The notes: generated by a model not told the origin, from the sequence alone. A DNA stretch of 64,000 bases from Janthinobacterium sp. PAMC25594 (GCF_019443505.1 NZ_CP080377.1:1674001-1738000); one strand, 5' to 3'; positions 35,909 to 45,610 are shown, counted from the stretch's first letter. A program made the numbers and translations.

Positions 35909-37486
35909 TTATTCCGGATAGCCGGTGATATCGGCGATCTCGCGGTATAGCGGTTGCAGCCGCGCATACATTTTCTGGTACACGCGCCGGTACAGCTGTT
36001 CGTAGATTTTCCGGTGCTCGGGATGGGGATGAAATACCTTGCCCTTGCGCGTCATCGCCTGCACGGCGGCGGGGAAATCCGCATGCCAGCCCAGGCCCAC
36101 GGCGGCGGCGATGGCCGCGCCCAGGCCCGAACTCTCATACACGTGGGCGCGCGCGGCGGGCAAGCCGAAGATGTCGGCCGTCAGCTGCATGGCAGAGTCG
36201 CTTTGCGAACCGCCGCCCGCGATGCGCAGCTCCGTAATCGCCATGCCGCTGCGTTGTTCGATGCGCTCCTTGCCTTCGCGCAGCGCATACGCGAGACCTT
36301 CGAGGATGGCGCGGTAGATGTGCGCGCGCGTGTGCACGTCGCCAAAGCCGATCATGGCGCCCTTCGCTTCCGGGCCGGGCACCTTGATGCCCGGACTCCA
36401 GTACGGCTGCAGCATCAAGCCCATGGAGCCGGGCGGCACGGCGTCGACCAGGCGGTCGAACAGCGCTTCGGCGGACAAGCCCGTGCCATCTTCGGCGGCC
36501 GCCGCCCGTTCGCGGTCGCCGAACTGCTCCTTGAACCAGTTGACCATCCAGTAGCCGCGAAAAATCTGCACTTCCGTGCTGTAGGCGCCCGGCATGGCGG
36601 CCGGATACGGCGGAATGAAGCGCGTCACTTCCACGTATTTGCGGTTGGTCGTGTTGATGGTGGCCGTGGTGCCGTAGCTGAGGCACGCCACATGCGGTTC
36701 GACGCAGCCCGCGCCCAGCACCTCGCACGCCTTGTCGGCGGCCGCCGCCAGCAAGGGCGTGCCCTCAAGAATGCCCGTCGCCGCCGCCGCCGCGGCCGTG
36801 ATGGCACCCATGCGCGTGCCCGGCGTCACCAGTTCCGGCAGCATGGAGCGTCGTATCGCCAGCGCCTGCCACTTCCAGTCGAAGCGCCCGGCCCAGGCGT
36901 GGCGTTTGTAGTCGAACGGGATGTACGCCACTTGCGAGCCGGTCGAATCGATATACTTTCCGCAGAGGCGGTGGTTCAAGAAGCCCGACAGCAGCAGGAA
37001 TTTATGCGTGCGGCGCCAGATGTCGGGCTGGTGCGCGCTGATCCAGTTGATCTCGGCCTCGCGGCGGAAGTAGGCGATCGTGCCATCGAGGCGCATGGCG
37101 CGGAAGGCGGCGCGCCACCACGGCGCCAGTTGCGGAATGTCGCGCGTGCTGCGCTGGTCCAGCCAGGTGATGGCGGGCCGCAGCGGGGCGCCATGTTCAT
37201 CCACATTGACCACCGTGCCGCGCTGCGTGGTCACGGCCACGCCGGCCACCGAGGATTGATTGATGTCCGTGCCGCGCCACAGCTGCTGGCACGCTTCGCA
37301 CACGGCTTGCCAGTAACCGTCGGCGTCATGCTCGGCCCAGCCGGGGTGCTCGGAGTAATACGCTTCGAGGAACACTTGCGCCTTGGCCGCCAGGTTGCCG
37401 TCCCGGTCGAACAGCAGCGCGCGCACGCTTTGCGTGCCATTGTCGATGGAGAGGATATAGGGGCCATTGCCCGCTGCGGAGGCCAT
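35909..37486 (-). CDS. FGGY-family carbohydrate kinase
   Basis: A 525-residue ATP-dependent sugar or polyol kinase. The N-terminal phosphate motif is LSIDNGTQSVRALLFDRDG; TTQRGTVV and AITWLDQRS follow; the C-terminal ATPase half has YGTTATINTT and the FGGY-type RIAGGGSQSDSAMQLTADIFGLP. It resembles glycerol or xylulose kinases. As the last gene of an operon with GlpD-like and alkyl-DHAP-synthase-like enzymes, a glycerol or alkylglycerol substrate is likely, but this is inference. The start follows the small upstream gene's stop by 3 bases. Confidence 0.88.
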   Translation of the reverse strand: MASAAGNGPYILSIDNGTQSVRALLFDRDGNLAAKAQVFLEAYYSEHPGWAEHDADGYWQAVCEACQQLWRGTDINQSSVAGVAVTTQRGTVVNVDEHGAPLRPAITWLDQRSTRDIPQLAPWWRAAFRAMRLDGTIAYFRREAEINWISAHQPDIWRRTHKFLLLSGFLNHRLCGKYIDSTGSQVAYIPFDYKRHAWAGRFDWKWQALAIRRSMLPELVTPGTRMGAITAAAAAATGILEGTPLLAAAADKACEVLGAGCVEPHVACLSYGTTATINTTNRKYVEVTRFIPPYPAAMPGAYSTEVQIFRGYWMVNWFKEQFGDRERAAAAEDGTGLSAEALFDRLVDAVPPGSMGLMLQPYWSPGIKVPGPEAKGAMIGFGDVHTRAHIYRAILEGLAYALREGKERIEQRSGMAITELRIAGGGSQSDSAMQLTADIFGLPAARAHVYESSGLGAAIAAAVGLGWHADFPAAVQAMTRKGKVFHPHPEHRKIYEQLYRRVYQKMYARLQPLYREIADITGYPE

Positions 37487-37489
37487 CGC

Positions 37490-37807
37490 TTATGCCACGC
37501 TGGCCAGCGCGGCGCGCAGCGCCTGCAGCAGCGCCTGCGGATCTTTTTCCGGCTGCGCGCTGAAGACGGGTGCTTCCCAGTCCTGCCCGCGCACGGCCAC
37601 CACGCGCAAGCGGCCCTGTTCATTCCAGGCCGGATACCAGCCCACGTCGACGATGTCGCCATTCGCGCACGTGATTTGCAGCAGGTCTTCGCCCAGGTCG
37701 TCGACGAGAGCCTCCACGCTCTGGCGCAGGTCCAGCGCCGACAGGCTGTCGTAGGTGATGCGGGCGTCGCCCAGCGCCAGGGGCTGGCCAAACAGGGTGG
37801 TGTCGAT
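37490..37807 (-). CDS. Small conserved-looking protein with non-standard start
   Basis: Up to 105 residues, soluble, no family recognised (TTLFGQPLALGDARITYDSL, then DIVDVGWYPAWNEQGRLRVVAVRG). A good ribosome site AAGGAG lies at 37814-37819, but six bases downstream the codon is ATC (37805-37807), and no ATG, GTG or TTG exists until a GTG at 37717. Either translation starts at AUC, or at the internal GTG (75 residues), or the start codon is mutated. It lies between the GlpD-like and FGGY genes with tight spacing, so it belongs to the operon. Confidence 0.55.
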   Translation of the reverse strand: MDTTLFGQPLALGDARITYDSLSALDLRQSVEALVDDLGEDLLQITCANGDIVDVGWYPAWNEQGRLRVVAVRGQDWEAPVFSAQPEKDPQALLQALRAALASVA

Positions 37808-37834
37808 GATGTTCTCCTTATTTTTTATGGTTTT

Positions 37835-39403
37835 TCAATCGCCTTGCGGCACGCTGTAATGGCGGCGCCACAGGGCCAGGTAGCGGGCCTGCTCGTCGTC
37901 CCAGCGCGCATCGCTCCACCCCAGTTCATGCTGGCAGATGGCGCGCAGGCGCGGCATGATAGCAAGCGCGCCGCCGGCCAGTTGCAAACCGAGGCGCGTG
38001 CGCCGCAGCAGCAGGTCGTCCAGGTGCCGCACGTCCTCGTTGCGCGCGCCCCAGCGCAGTTGCGCCCACAGGGTCTGCGTGCCGGGAACCGGCGCCAGTT
38101 CGCCCTCGTGCGCCGCATCGCACAGCGCCTGCGCGGCCGCGCCATGACGGCCCAGCAGGCGCGCGCGCTGTTCGCCGTCGAGCAGCAAGGCCTTGCCCGA
38201 CAGGGGCGGCGTGGCGTCAAAGATCGGCAAGGGACGCAAATCCGCCTGCCAGCCCGGCAGCAGCGGCGCGGCGCGGCGCAAGGCGTCGAGGGCGATCACG
38301 CGGAACGTCGTCAGCTTGCCGCCCGCCACCGTCAGCAAGCCGTGTTCCAGCCATAGCGCATGTTCGCGCGCTTCCTTCGACGGGTCAAGCTGGCCGCTGT
38401 CGATGACGGGGCGCACGCCGGCAAACGTGGCCAGCACGTCGTCGTCGCCCAGCGCCAGCTGCGGGAACTGCCAGCGCAGCGCCGTCATCAGATAATCAAG
38501 TTCGCCGCGCGTGATGGCCGGCTCCAGGTCCAGGCTGGCGCCGTGGTCGACATCGGTGGTGCCCACCAGGGTCACGCCCTCCCACGGATACGCAAACACG
38601 GGACGGCCATCGTGCGGGTGCATCAGGCTGACGGCTTGCGCCAGCGGCAGGCGCCAGGCGGGCAGCAGCAGATGGCTGCCGCGCAAGGGCCGCAGCTTCG
38701 GCTGCTCTCCCACCTGGCCGCGCAAGCCGTCGGCCCAGGCGCCCGTGGCGCTGATCACCAGGCGCGCGCGCGTGGTGAATGTCGCGCCAGCGACCGCATC
38801 GTTCAAGGTGGCGCCGGCAACCTTGCCATCTTCGCGCAGCAGCGACGCCACGCCCAGGTAATTGACGGCCACGCCGCCATGGCGGCGCGCCTCCTGCAGC
38901 ACGCGCAGCACCAGGCGCGCGTCGTCCGTCTTGGCGTCCTGGTACAGCATGCCGCCCCGCAGCCCATCGCGGTTGACATGTGGCGCCAGCATGGCAAAAT
39001 CGTCTGCGGCCAGATAGCGGCGCGCGCGCCGGCCCGCCATCACGTCATAGATAGCCAGGCCCAGCATGAACTGGCGCCGCCCCGGTTTCCTGCCCGTGTA
39101 GTCGCCAAAGGCAAAGCCTTGCGGCTCGACCAGCCCCGCCGCATCGGTCAGCAAGGCTTGCCGCTCATGCACCGATTCGCGCGTCATGGCGAACTGCCCC
39201 TGCTTGAGGTAGCGCAAGCCGCCGTGCACCAGCTTCGAGGAGCGGCTCGACGTGCCCCAGGCGAAATCGCGCTGTTCCACCAGCAGCGCCTTCAAGCCGC
39301 GCCGCGAGGCTTCCAGCAGGATGCCGGCGCCCGTGATGCCGCCGCCGACGATCAGCACATCCCACTCGCGCGCCAGGATGCCAGGCAAATCGCCCCTGTT
39401 CAC
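37835..39403 (-). CDS. GlpD-like FAD-dependent glycerol-3-phosphate dehydrogenase/oxidase
   Basis: A 522-residue flavoprotein that likely oxidises glycerol-3-phosphate or a related compound to the ketone and passes electrons to quinone at the membrane. The FAD motif VGGGITGAGI is at 19-28, GTSSRSSKLVHGGLRYL at 50-66, and the DAO-type middle and C-terminal domain (AGGKLTTFR) are complete. It overlaps the upstream alkyl-DHAP-synthase-like gene by four bases (ATGA), a sign of coupling. Housekeeping glpD may lie elsewhere, so no symbol is given. Confidence 0.9.
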   Translation of the reverse strand: MNRGDLPGILAREWDVLIVGGGITGAGILLEASRRGLKALLVEQRDFAWGTSSRSSKLVHGGLRYLKQGQFAMTRESVHERQALLTDAAGLVEPQGFAFGDYTGRKPGRRQFMLGLAIYDVMAGRRARRYLAADDFAMLAPHVNRDGLRGGMLYQDAKTDDARLVLRVLQEARRHGGVAVNYLGVASLLREDGKVAGATLNDAVAGATFTTRARLVISATGAWADGLRGQVGEQPKLRPLRGSHLLLPAWRLPLAQAVSLMHPHDGRPVFAYPWEGVTLVGTTDVDHGASLDLEPAITRGELDYLMTALRWQFPQLALGDDDVLATFAGVRPVIDSGQLDPSKEAREHALWLEHGLLTVAGGKLTTFRVIALDALRRAAPLLPGWQADLRPLPIFDATPPLSGKALLLDGEQRARLLGRHGAAAQALCDAAHEGELAPVPGTQTLWAQLRWGARNEDVRHLDDLLLRRTRLGLQLAGGALAIMPRLRAICQHELGWSDARWDDEQARYLALWRRHYSVPQGD

Positions 39404-41010
39404 GATGGGCCGCCGGCGTCAGGCAGCAGTTTGCCGGGGTTCATCATGCCCTGCGGGTCGAACTGGCGCAGCAGCGCGCGCATGGCCGCGATGCCCAGCT
39501 CTCCCTTTTCCGCCGCCAGCCACGGGGCGTGATCCGTGCCCACGCCATGCTGGTGGCTGATGGTGCCGCCATTGGCCACGATGGCGGCGCAGGCCGCGTC
39601 TTTCAAGCTACGCCAGCGCGCCATATTGTCTTCATACGTGGACGCCAGCCGGTACACATACGTGGTGTAGACGCTGGCGCCCTGCGCATACACGTGCGAC
39701 AGGTGCGTGTACACGTGCACCCGCTCACCGTGCGCGGCCAGCGCAGCGGTGCCCGCCTGCTCCAGCGCCGCCATCATGGCCGCCACGCGGGGCCAGTCGA
39801 CGGCCGTTTCCACCGTGTCGATGACATAGCCGTGTTCCCAGGCGCCATTGCGCAGGTAAACGTTGCGAAATCTCCCCTGCTTCCACTTGTCGCCCATGTG
39901 GCGCCCCACGTGCACGCCCTTGTGCCGCCGCGCCAGCGCCAAGGCGCCGCGCAGGGCCGCGCGCGCCGTTTTTTCTTCTCCGCTGACGCCCAGCATCAGC
40001 ATGCATTTTCCTTCTGCGCAGCCGCGCAGGGACAGGTAGCGCTCCAGCAGTCCCACCAGTTTCTTGTGGCCGGCCAGGGTCAGCATGGTTTGCGTTTCCA
40101 GCGCGTTCGACAGGCGCAGCATGCACAGGGGCAGGCGCGACTGGGCCAGCGTCCGCACGGCCGCCTGTGCCTGACCCCAATCGGCGAAAAACACGGCGTG
40201 GAACGCTTCGTAGGGCGGCAGCGGCGAGATGCGCACCGTCGCCTGCGTCAGGATGCCCAGCCGCCCCTCGGAACCGAGCACCATTTCGCGCAGGTCGATG
40301 CCGGCCGCCGAAGCCGGAAACGTGGGAATCGTCAGGGTGCCGGACGGCGTTTCCACCTCGCCGCCCGCGAACAGCTGCTCGATGCGGCCATAGCGCAGCG
40401 ATTGCTGGCCAGACGAGCGCGTGGCGATCCAGCCGCCCAGGGTGGAATATTCGAACGACTGCGGATAGTGGCCCAGGGTATAGCCATGCGCGCGCAGCTG
40501 CGCTTCCAGGTCGGGGCCGTAGACTCCCGCGCCAAACGTGGCCAGCTGCGCTTCGCGGTCCAGGTGGTCCAGCGCAGACAAACGCCGGAGGCTCAGCGCC
40601 AGCACGGGGCGCGACCCCGCCGCCACCGTCAGGTGCCCGGCCACGCTGGTGCCGCCACCGTGCGGTATCACGGACACGCAGGCCTGGCGCGCGTAGTCGA
40701 GCAGCTGGCGCACCTGCAGCGCGCTGTCGGGAAACGCCACGCCATCGGGAACAACACCGATGCGGCCGTGGCGCAATTTGAACCAGTCGGGCAGGCTTTG
40801 ACCGAGCGCATGGCGCACGCGCGTGGCAGGCAGGGTATCGATCAGTGGATGCGGCGCCAGGCGCGAAGCGGGCACTTGCGCGCAAGCCTCGTCCAATGTG
40901 GCATCGAGCATGCCGCTGCCCGGCCCCAGGCGTTCGCCCAGGAAGGCCAGCGCCTCCTCGCTCAGCGCGTACGTGACGCTCTCGTCCCCCCAGCCATTCC
41001 AGCGTTGCAT
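39400..41010 (-). CDS. FAD-binding oxidase related to alkyldihydroxyacetonephosphate synthase
   Basis: A 536-residue flavoprotein of the VAO/PCMH fold: FAD domain with PHGGGTSVAGH (116-126) and EYSTLGGWIATRSSGQQSLRYGRIE, and a C-terminal substrate domain with SHQHGVGTDH (485-494) and NPGKL. These match alkyl-DHAP synthases (which swap an acyl for an alkyl group to form the ether bond of ether lipids; usual signature SHHHGVG) better than D-lactate or glycolate oxidases. One His of the triplet is Gln here. It is the first gene of the operon, divergent from an AraC regulator. Confidence 0.85.
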   Translation of the reverse strand: MQRWNGWGDESVTYALSEEALAFLGERLGPGSGMLDATLDEACAQVPASRLAPHPLIDTLPATRVRHALGQSLPDWFKLRHGRIGVVPDGVAFPDSALQVRQLLDYARQACVSVIPHGGGTSVAGHLTVAAGSRPVLALSLRRLSALDHLDREAQLATFGAGVYGPDLEAQLRAHGYTLGHYPQSFEYSTLGGWIATRSSGQQSLRYGRIEQLFAGGEVETPSGTLTIPTFPASAAGIDLREMVLGSEGRLGILTQATVRISPLPPYEAFHAVFFADWGQAQAAVRTLAQSRLPLCMLRLSNALETQTMLTLAGHKKLVGLLERYLSLRGCAEGKCMLMLGVSGEEKTARAALRGALALARRHKGVHVGRHMGDKWKQGRFRNVYLRNGAWEHGYVIDTVETAVDWPRVAAMMAALEQAGTAALAAHGERVHVYTHLSHVYAQGASVYTTYVYRLASTYEDNMARWRSLKDAACAAIVANGGTISHQHGVGTDHAPWLAAEKGELGIAAMRALLRQFDPQGMMNPGKLLPDAGGPS

Positions 41011-41125
41011 TGATATCCCCTGTGTTGGGCCAGTTGCGCGCCACGGCGGCTTGCTATACTGTCCTTGCCTTATTTTCTTGCCAGATCAATAGCATATGCC
41101 GCCACAAACGAAGGGTATTGGTTTT

Positions 41126-41156
41126 TCATGACAATCGCATTGTTCTATCATGACAA
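41126..41156. promoter_or_regulatory. Candidate operator between the AGPS-like operon and araC-type gene
   Basis: TCATGACAA occurs twice (41126-41134 and 41148-41156), 22 bases apart, with the palindrome ACAATCGCATTGT (41131-41143) between. AraC proteins often bind such direct repeats two helical turns apart. The second copy overlaps the regulator's start codon. Confidence 0.4.
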
Positions 41157-42232
41157 GTACTGACGGCCGTGTCGCCGGCGCCTATCTGCTGCCGCTGCTC
41201 GAAGCGGCCGGCGCGCACGGCATCGCGGCAGCCACCCTGGCGCAAGCGGCCGGCGTGCCGCCGCACAGCCTGGAAGCGTCAGCGGCCAGCCTGGCCGCGC
41301 GCGACTACGTGCGCCTGCTCGATGCGGGCGCCAGCCTGGCGGGCGACGCGCATTTCGGCCTGCACGTGGGCCAGCGCGTGCGCATGGGCACGTACAGCGC
41401 GTACGGCTTGATTTTGCTCAGTTGCAAGAACGTGGGCCAGGCGCTGGAACAGACGGCCCGCTACGAGCGGCTGGCGCACGACCTGGGCCGCTCAACGCTG
41501 CAGCGCGACGGCGCCGTCGCGCACTACCGCTGGGCCAGCAATTACCCGGGCGCCAGCCGGCACCTGGTCGACAGCGTCTTTGCCGGTGTCAAAGTGTGCG
41601 GCGACTGGCTGGCGGGCATGCCGCTGCCGCCGGCCCGGCTGGCGTTTGCCCATGATGGTGGCGGCGAGCTGCTGCGCCACGCGGCGCACCGCGACGAATA
41701 CGTGCGCGTGCTGGGCAGCCTGCCCGCCTTTGGCGCGGACGCCAACACGGCCACCTTCGACGCGCAATTGCTGGACTGGCCCGTGCCGAATGCCGACGTC
41801 AGCCTGTACCCCGTGCTGTGCCAGCACGCGGAACAGCTGCTGGCGCAGCGCCAGGCCGAAATGGACACCGGCGCCGGCATCGAAGTACAAGTACACGCGT
41901 CCATCGTGGCGGGCTTGCGCCACGGTTCGGCGCGGCTGGCAAGCGTTGCCGCCGCACTGGCTGTGACGCCGCGCACCTTGCAGCGCAAGCTGGCCGACGC
42001 GGGCACCAGCTTCCAGGCCCTGCTGGACCAGGCCCGCTACGGCCTGGCGCGCGATTATTTGCGCGAGCCGGACCTGTCGCTGGTCGACATCGCCTTTCTG
42101 CTCGGTTACCAGGAACAAAGCGCGTTCAACCACGCGTTCCGCGTCTGGGCGGGCACCAATCCCGGCGCCTGGCGCCTGCAGCAATTACAGGAGAAGCAAG
42201 CCGGTTTGCACGCGTGCGCGGGGCATGCCTGA
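41150..42232 (+). CDS. AraC-family transcriptional regulator
   Basis: A 360-residue regulator of the type with an Arabinose_bd-like N-terminal domain (YLLPLLEAAGAHGIAAATLAQAAGVPPHSLE) and a C-terminal double HTH (ASVAAALAVTPRTLQRKLADAGTSFQALLDQARYGLARDYLREPDLSLVDIAFLLGYQEQSAFNHAFRVWAGTNPGAWR). It is divergent from the AGPS-like operon and a likely activator of it. Regulators of this type often sense lipid-like or aromatic compounds. Confidence 0.92.
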   Translation: MTSTDGRVAGAYLLPLLEAAGAHGIAAATLAQAAGVPPHSLEASAASLAARDYVRLLDAGASLAGDAHFGLHVGQRVRMGTYSAYGLILLSCKNVGQALEQTARYERLAHDLGRSTLQRDGAVAHYRWASNYPGASRHLVDSVFAGVKVCGDWLAGMPLPPARLAFAHDGGGELLRHAAHRDEYVRVLGSLPAFGADANTATFDAQLLDWPVPNADVSLYPVLCQHAEQLLAQRQAEMDTGAGIEVQVHASIVAGLRHGSARLASVAAALAVTPRTLQRKLADAGTSFQALLDQARYGLARDYLREPDLSLVDIAFLLGYQEQSAFNHAFRVWAGTNPGAWRLQQLQEKQAGLHACAGHA

Positions 42233-42303
42233 CGCGTTTTCTGGCTATACTGGCATAGTCTGACTTCCCACGATCACTCCAACCCGCAATGCAAAGGATT
42301 AAT

Positions 42304-43086
42304 ATGCAACTCAAAGACAAAGTCGCACTGATTACCGGCGCCGCCAGTGGTATCGGCAAGGAAATGGCCATTGAATACGCGAAACAGGGCGCCAAGGTCG
42401 TCATCGCCGACCTGGCCCTGGAAGCGGCCAGCAAGACGGCCGAGGAAATCAAGCAATCGGGCGGCCAGGCGTTTGCCGTCGCCATGGATGTTTCCAGCGA
42501 AGAGCAGGTCGACAAGGGCGTGGCGGACGCCGTGGCCCACTTCGGCGGCATCGACATTCTGATCAGCAACGCGGGCATCCAGATCATCAGTCCCGTCGTC
42601 GACTACCCGTTCGACCAGTGGAAAAAGATGCTGGCCATTCACCTGGACGGCGCCTTCCTCACCACGCGCGCCTGCATGCGCGAAATGATCAAGGCCGGCC
42701 GCGGCGGCGCCATCATCTACATGGGTTCCGTGCACTCGCACGAAGGCTCGCCGTTCAAGAGCGCCTATGTTGCCGCCAAGCATGGCTTGCTGGGCCTGGC
42801 CAAGGTGGTGGCCAAGGAAGGCGCGAAAGACCACATCCGCGCCAACGTCATCTGCCCCGGCTTCGTGCGCACGCCGCTGGTCGACAAGCAAATTCCCGAG
42901 CAGGCGGCCCAGCTGAAGATCACGGAAGAAGAAGTCATCAAGAACGTGATGCTGAAAGAAACCATCGACGGCGAATTCACCACCACGCAAGACGTGGCGC
43001 AAACGGCCGTCTTCCTGGCTGCGTTCCCGTCGACGGCACTGAGCGGCCAGTCCATAGTAGTGAGTCACGGCTGGCACATGCAATAA
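42304..43086 (+). CDS. 3-hydroxybutyrate dehydrogenase (SDR)
   Basis: A 260-residue [11 protein letters not shown] at 11-18, D36 in VVIADLALE for NAD preference, SNAG at 88-91, catalytic S142, Y155 and K159 (YVAAK). The C-terminal HGWHMQ and the helix with [25 protein letters not shown] are typical of D-3-hydroxybutyrate dehydrogenases, which oxidise hydroxybutyrate from PHB to acetoacetate. AAGGA precedes the ATG. It stands after the AraC gene with a 71-base gap. Confidence 0.9.
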   Translation: MQLKDKVALITGAASGIGKEMAIEYAKQGAKVVIADLALEAASKTAEEIKQSGGQAFAVAMDVSSEEQVDKGVADAVAHFGGIDILISNAGIQIISPVVDYPFDQWKKMLAIHLDGAFLTTRACMREMIKAGRGGAIIYMGSVHSHEGSPFKSAYVAAKHGLLGLAKVVAKEGAKDHIRANVICPGFVRTPLVDKQIPEQAAQLKITEEEVIKNVMLKETIDGEFTTTQDVAQTAVFLAAFPSTALSGQSIVVSHGWHMQ

Positions 43087-43101
43087 GACGTAGCGTTTCC
43101 G

Positions 43102-43123
43102 GCAGGCGGCGCCGTCCGCCTGC
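43102..43123 (+). terminator. Hairpin after 3-hydroxybutyrate dehydrogenase gene
   Basis: GCAGGCGG (43102-43109) pairs with CCGCCTGC (43116-43123) around a six-base loop; no T-run follows, so termination is uncertain. Confidence 0.45.
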
Positions 43124-43149
43124 ATCACCGCAACCGAAAGACTTCCCAA

Positions 43150-43998
43150 TTGCAAGACAACACTTACCGCCACCCGCGCGCGGGCTGGCCGGGGCGCCTG
43201 TTTGCCGCGCTCGCCAATTGCACGCGTTTCGCCAACCTACGCCAGGCTGTCATGTCGCGCCTGCCTTTCCTCACCCTGCACAGCGACGTGCGCGATGTCG
43301 TCTACGTGAGCTGGCTGGTCGACGCCGCTGCCGCGCAGAAATTATTGCCGCCAGGTGTGGCCTTGTGGCAGCGCGACGGCAAGACGCCGTTTACCGTGCT
43401 GACCTACCGCCACGGGCATTTCGGCCCTGCCCTGCCCGGTCCGTTACGCAAGCTGCTGCCCTCGCCCCTGCAAAGCAACTGGCGTTTATATCTGGACCAC
43501 ACGCCACCGGGCGCACCCGCCGTGCCCTGCGTGTATTTTCTGAAAAACATCATGGATAGCCTGCCCCATGCGCTGGGCACGCGGTTGTTCAGCGACATCC
43601 TGCCGACCCACCTGGCCGCCGGCATGACGCTGGAAGTCGGCGCCACGCAGGCGCACTGCAGCATTGCATCCGGCACCGGCAGCGCCCCTGCGCTCGAGGT
43701 GCAGGCGGACATCACGGCGGAGCATGATCTGGATGCCGACTGGCATACGCTGTTCGGCAACTGGCACGCCGCCGTCGCCTTCCTCGCTTGCCAGGATGCG
43801 GCCATCGCGCACGTGCCGCGCAACGGCAAACTGGTCTTCGGCGAAATCGACTTGCCCGTTGATGTGGATCAAGTGCAAGCACTGACAGCCTTGCGCGCCG
43901 ACTGCGGCATGCTGAGGCAACTGCCACCCGTATCCACGCCGTTTGCCTTTCTCGTACCGCAAGTGGACTTCAAGGCGCTGTCAGAGCGCCTGCTGTAG
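43150..43998 (+). CDS. DUF2071/YqjF-like protein
   Basis: A protein of up to 282 residues resembling the DUF2071 (YqjF) group, of unknown function: [21 protein letters not shown] near the N-terminus, then [14 protein letters not shown] and YFLKNIMDS. No signal peptide. The start is a TTG at 43150 with poor ribosome site; the ATG at 43252 ([10 protein letters not shown]) is an alternative that would keep the conserved part. The 3' end overlaps the convergent receptor gene by 29 bases. Confidence 0.7.
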   Translation: MQDNTYRHPRAGWPGRLFAALANCTRFANLRQAVMSRLPFLTLHSDVRDVVYVSWLVDAAAAQKLLPPGVALWQRDGKTPFTVLTYRHGHFGPALPGPLRKLLPSPLQSNWRLYLDHTPPGAPAVPCVYFLKNIMDSLPHALGTRLFSDILPTHLAAGMTLEVGATQAHCSIASGTGSAPALEVQADITAEHDLDADWHTLFGNWHAAVAFLACQDAAIAHVPRNGKLVFGEIDLPVDVDQVQALTALRADCGMLRQLPPVSTPFAFLVPQVDFKALSERLL

Positions 43999-45610
43999 CG
44001 CGGCGCTCGGGCGCGCGCAAGGGCGTGGCCGGCCCGCCGCGCCGCCGTTCCAGCTTGAACAACGCCATCGCTTGCTCCAGCTGCAAGGCCTGGTCTTGCA
44101 GCGACGCGGAGGCGGCCGCCGATTCCTCCACCAGCGCCGCGTTCTGTTGCGTCACTTCATCCATCTGCGTGACGGCCATGTTGACCTGGCCGATGCCATG
44201 GCTCTGTTCGCGCGAGGCCGAGGCGATCTCCGCCATGATACCGTGCACGCCCTGCACGGCGCCCAGCATCTCGGCGCTGCTGGCGCCCGCCTGCTGCGCC
44301 AGCTTCGCGCCCGCCTGCACTTGGGCCAAAGACGCCGTGATCAATTGCTTGATTTCCGTGGCCGCCGCCGCACTGCGGTGCGCCAAACTGCGCACTTCGC
44401 CCGCCACCACGGCGAAACCACGCCCCTGGTCGCCCGCGCGCGCCGCTTCCACGGCCGCGTTCAGGGCGAGGATATTGGTCTGGAAGGCAATGCCTTCGAT
44501 GATGCCCGTAATGTCGCCGATCTTCTTCGATGAAGCGTTAATGTCCGCCATCATCGTCACCATCTGGCCGACGATTTCGCCGCCGCGCCCCGCCAGGCCA
44601 TGGACCTTGCCCGCCATGTCGCTCGCTTGCACGGCGTTGCCGCTGTTTTGCTGCACCGTGGCCGCCAGTTGCTCCATGCTCGATGCCGTTTGCTCCAGGG
44701 CCGAGGCCTGCGCTTCCGTGCGGCCCGACAAGTCCATATTGCCGGCGGCGATTTCCTGGCTGGCCATGCTGATGCGCAGGAAATTGCCGCGCACGTCGCC
44801 GACGATGGAGTGCAGGTTCACGCGCAGCTGGCGCAAGGAGCGCAGCAGCTGCCCCATCTCGTCGCGCCGCGTGGTATCGAGCTCGCCCGTCAGGTCGCCG
44901 CCCGCCATCACGTCGCAGGCCTGGCGCGCCCGCTGCAGCGGTTGCAGCACCACCTTGTGCAGGGCATGCCAGAAATACAGGGTCAGGCACAAGGCCGCCA
45001 CGGACAGGCCCGTCAGCCAGCGTTGGGCCGCATCCGGCAACAGGCCCGCATCCCAGGCCAGCTGCAGCAGCAAGAGTACGACCAGCGCCCCCAGGTTCCA
45101 GCCGATGCGTTTGCCCAGCGGCAGGTCACGCATGCTCGCCAGCCTGGCGAGCATGCCCGTGCGCACGGCCGCGCCCTGGCTGAGGGCGATGCCGTCGGCT
45201 TGCCCCGCCTTGATGCGCGCGTACAGGGCGGAGGCCTGCGCCACCTGCTGGCGCGTGGGCTTGGTGCGCACGGACACGTAGCCGACAGCCACGCCGTCTT
45301 CCACCACCGGCGTCACGTTTGCCAGCACCCAGTAGTAATCGCCATCCTTGCAGCGGTTTTTCACCATGCCGCTCCACGAGCGTCCCGAGCGGATGGTGGC
45401 CCAGAAATCGGCGAACGCTTCGACCGGCATGTCCGGATGCCGGAGGATGTTTTGCGGCGCGCCGATCAATTCTTCCGCACTGTAGCCGCTGACGGCGATG
45501 AAATACGGGTTCGCATACGTGATATTGCCTTGCAAGTCGGTAGTCGAGACGATGGTCTCGGTATCGCTCAGATTGATCTCGGTATCGTTGACGGGAAGAT
45601 TGAGTCGCAT
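43970..45610 (-). CDS. Aer-type PAS-containing chemoreceptor
   Basis: A 546-residue receptor for energy or redox taxis. PAS domain at about 20-110 ([28 protein letters not shown]...ILRHPDMP), a central membrane anchor (about 160-210), HAMP and a signalling domain ([35 protein letters not shown]). There is no periplasmic domain and no pentapeptide at the C-terminus. The ATG at 45610 has GAGGA seven bases upstream; a GTG two codons earlier is rejected. Family members bind FAD in the PAS; this is known of Aer, not shown here. Confidence 0.93.
   Translation of the reverse strand: MRLNLPVNDTEINLSDTETIVSTTDLQGNITYANPYFIAVSGYSAEELIGAPQNILRHPDMPVEAFADFWATIRSGRSWSGMVKNRCKDGDYYWVLANVTPVVEDGVAVGYVSVRTKPTRQQVAQASALYARIKAGQADGIALSQGAAVRTGMLARLASMRDLPLGKRIGWNLGALVVLLLLQLAWDAGLLPDAAQRWLTGLSVAALCLTLYFWHALHKVVLQPLQRARQACDVMAGGDLTGELDTTRRDEMGQLLRSLRQLRVNLHSIVGDVRGNFLRISMASQEIAAGNMDLSGRTEAQASALEQTASSMEQLAATVQQNSGNAVQASDMAGKVHGLAGRGGEIVGQMVTMMADINASSKKIGDITGIIEGIAFQTNILALNAAVEAARAGDQGRGFAVVAGEVRSLAHRSAAAATEIKQLITASLAQVQAGAKLAQQAGASSAEMLGAVQGVHGIMAEIASASREQSHGIGQVNMAVTQMDEVTQQNAALVEESAAASASLQDQALQLEQAMALFKLERRRGGPATPLRAPERRATAGALTAP

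Noticed and set aside
35954..38356. An 800-codon open frame on the plus strand
   Set aside because: It is antisense to the FGGY kinase and GlpD-like genes; the product is rich in Arg, His and Gln with no domains, a product of GC-rich codon use. The same holds for other long antisense frames, e.g. 544-1773 minus, 7064-8932 plus, 10294-11820 plus and 55356-57206 plus.
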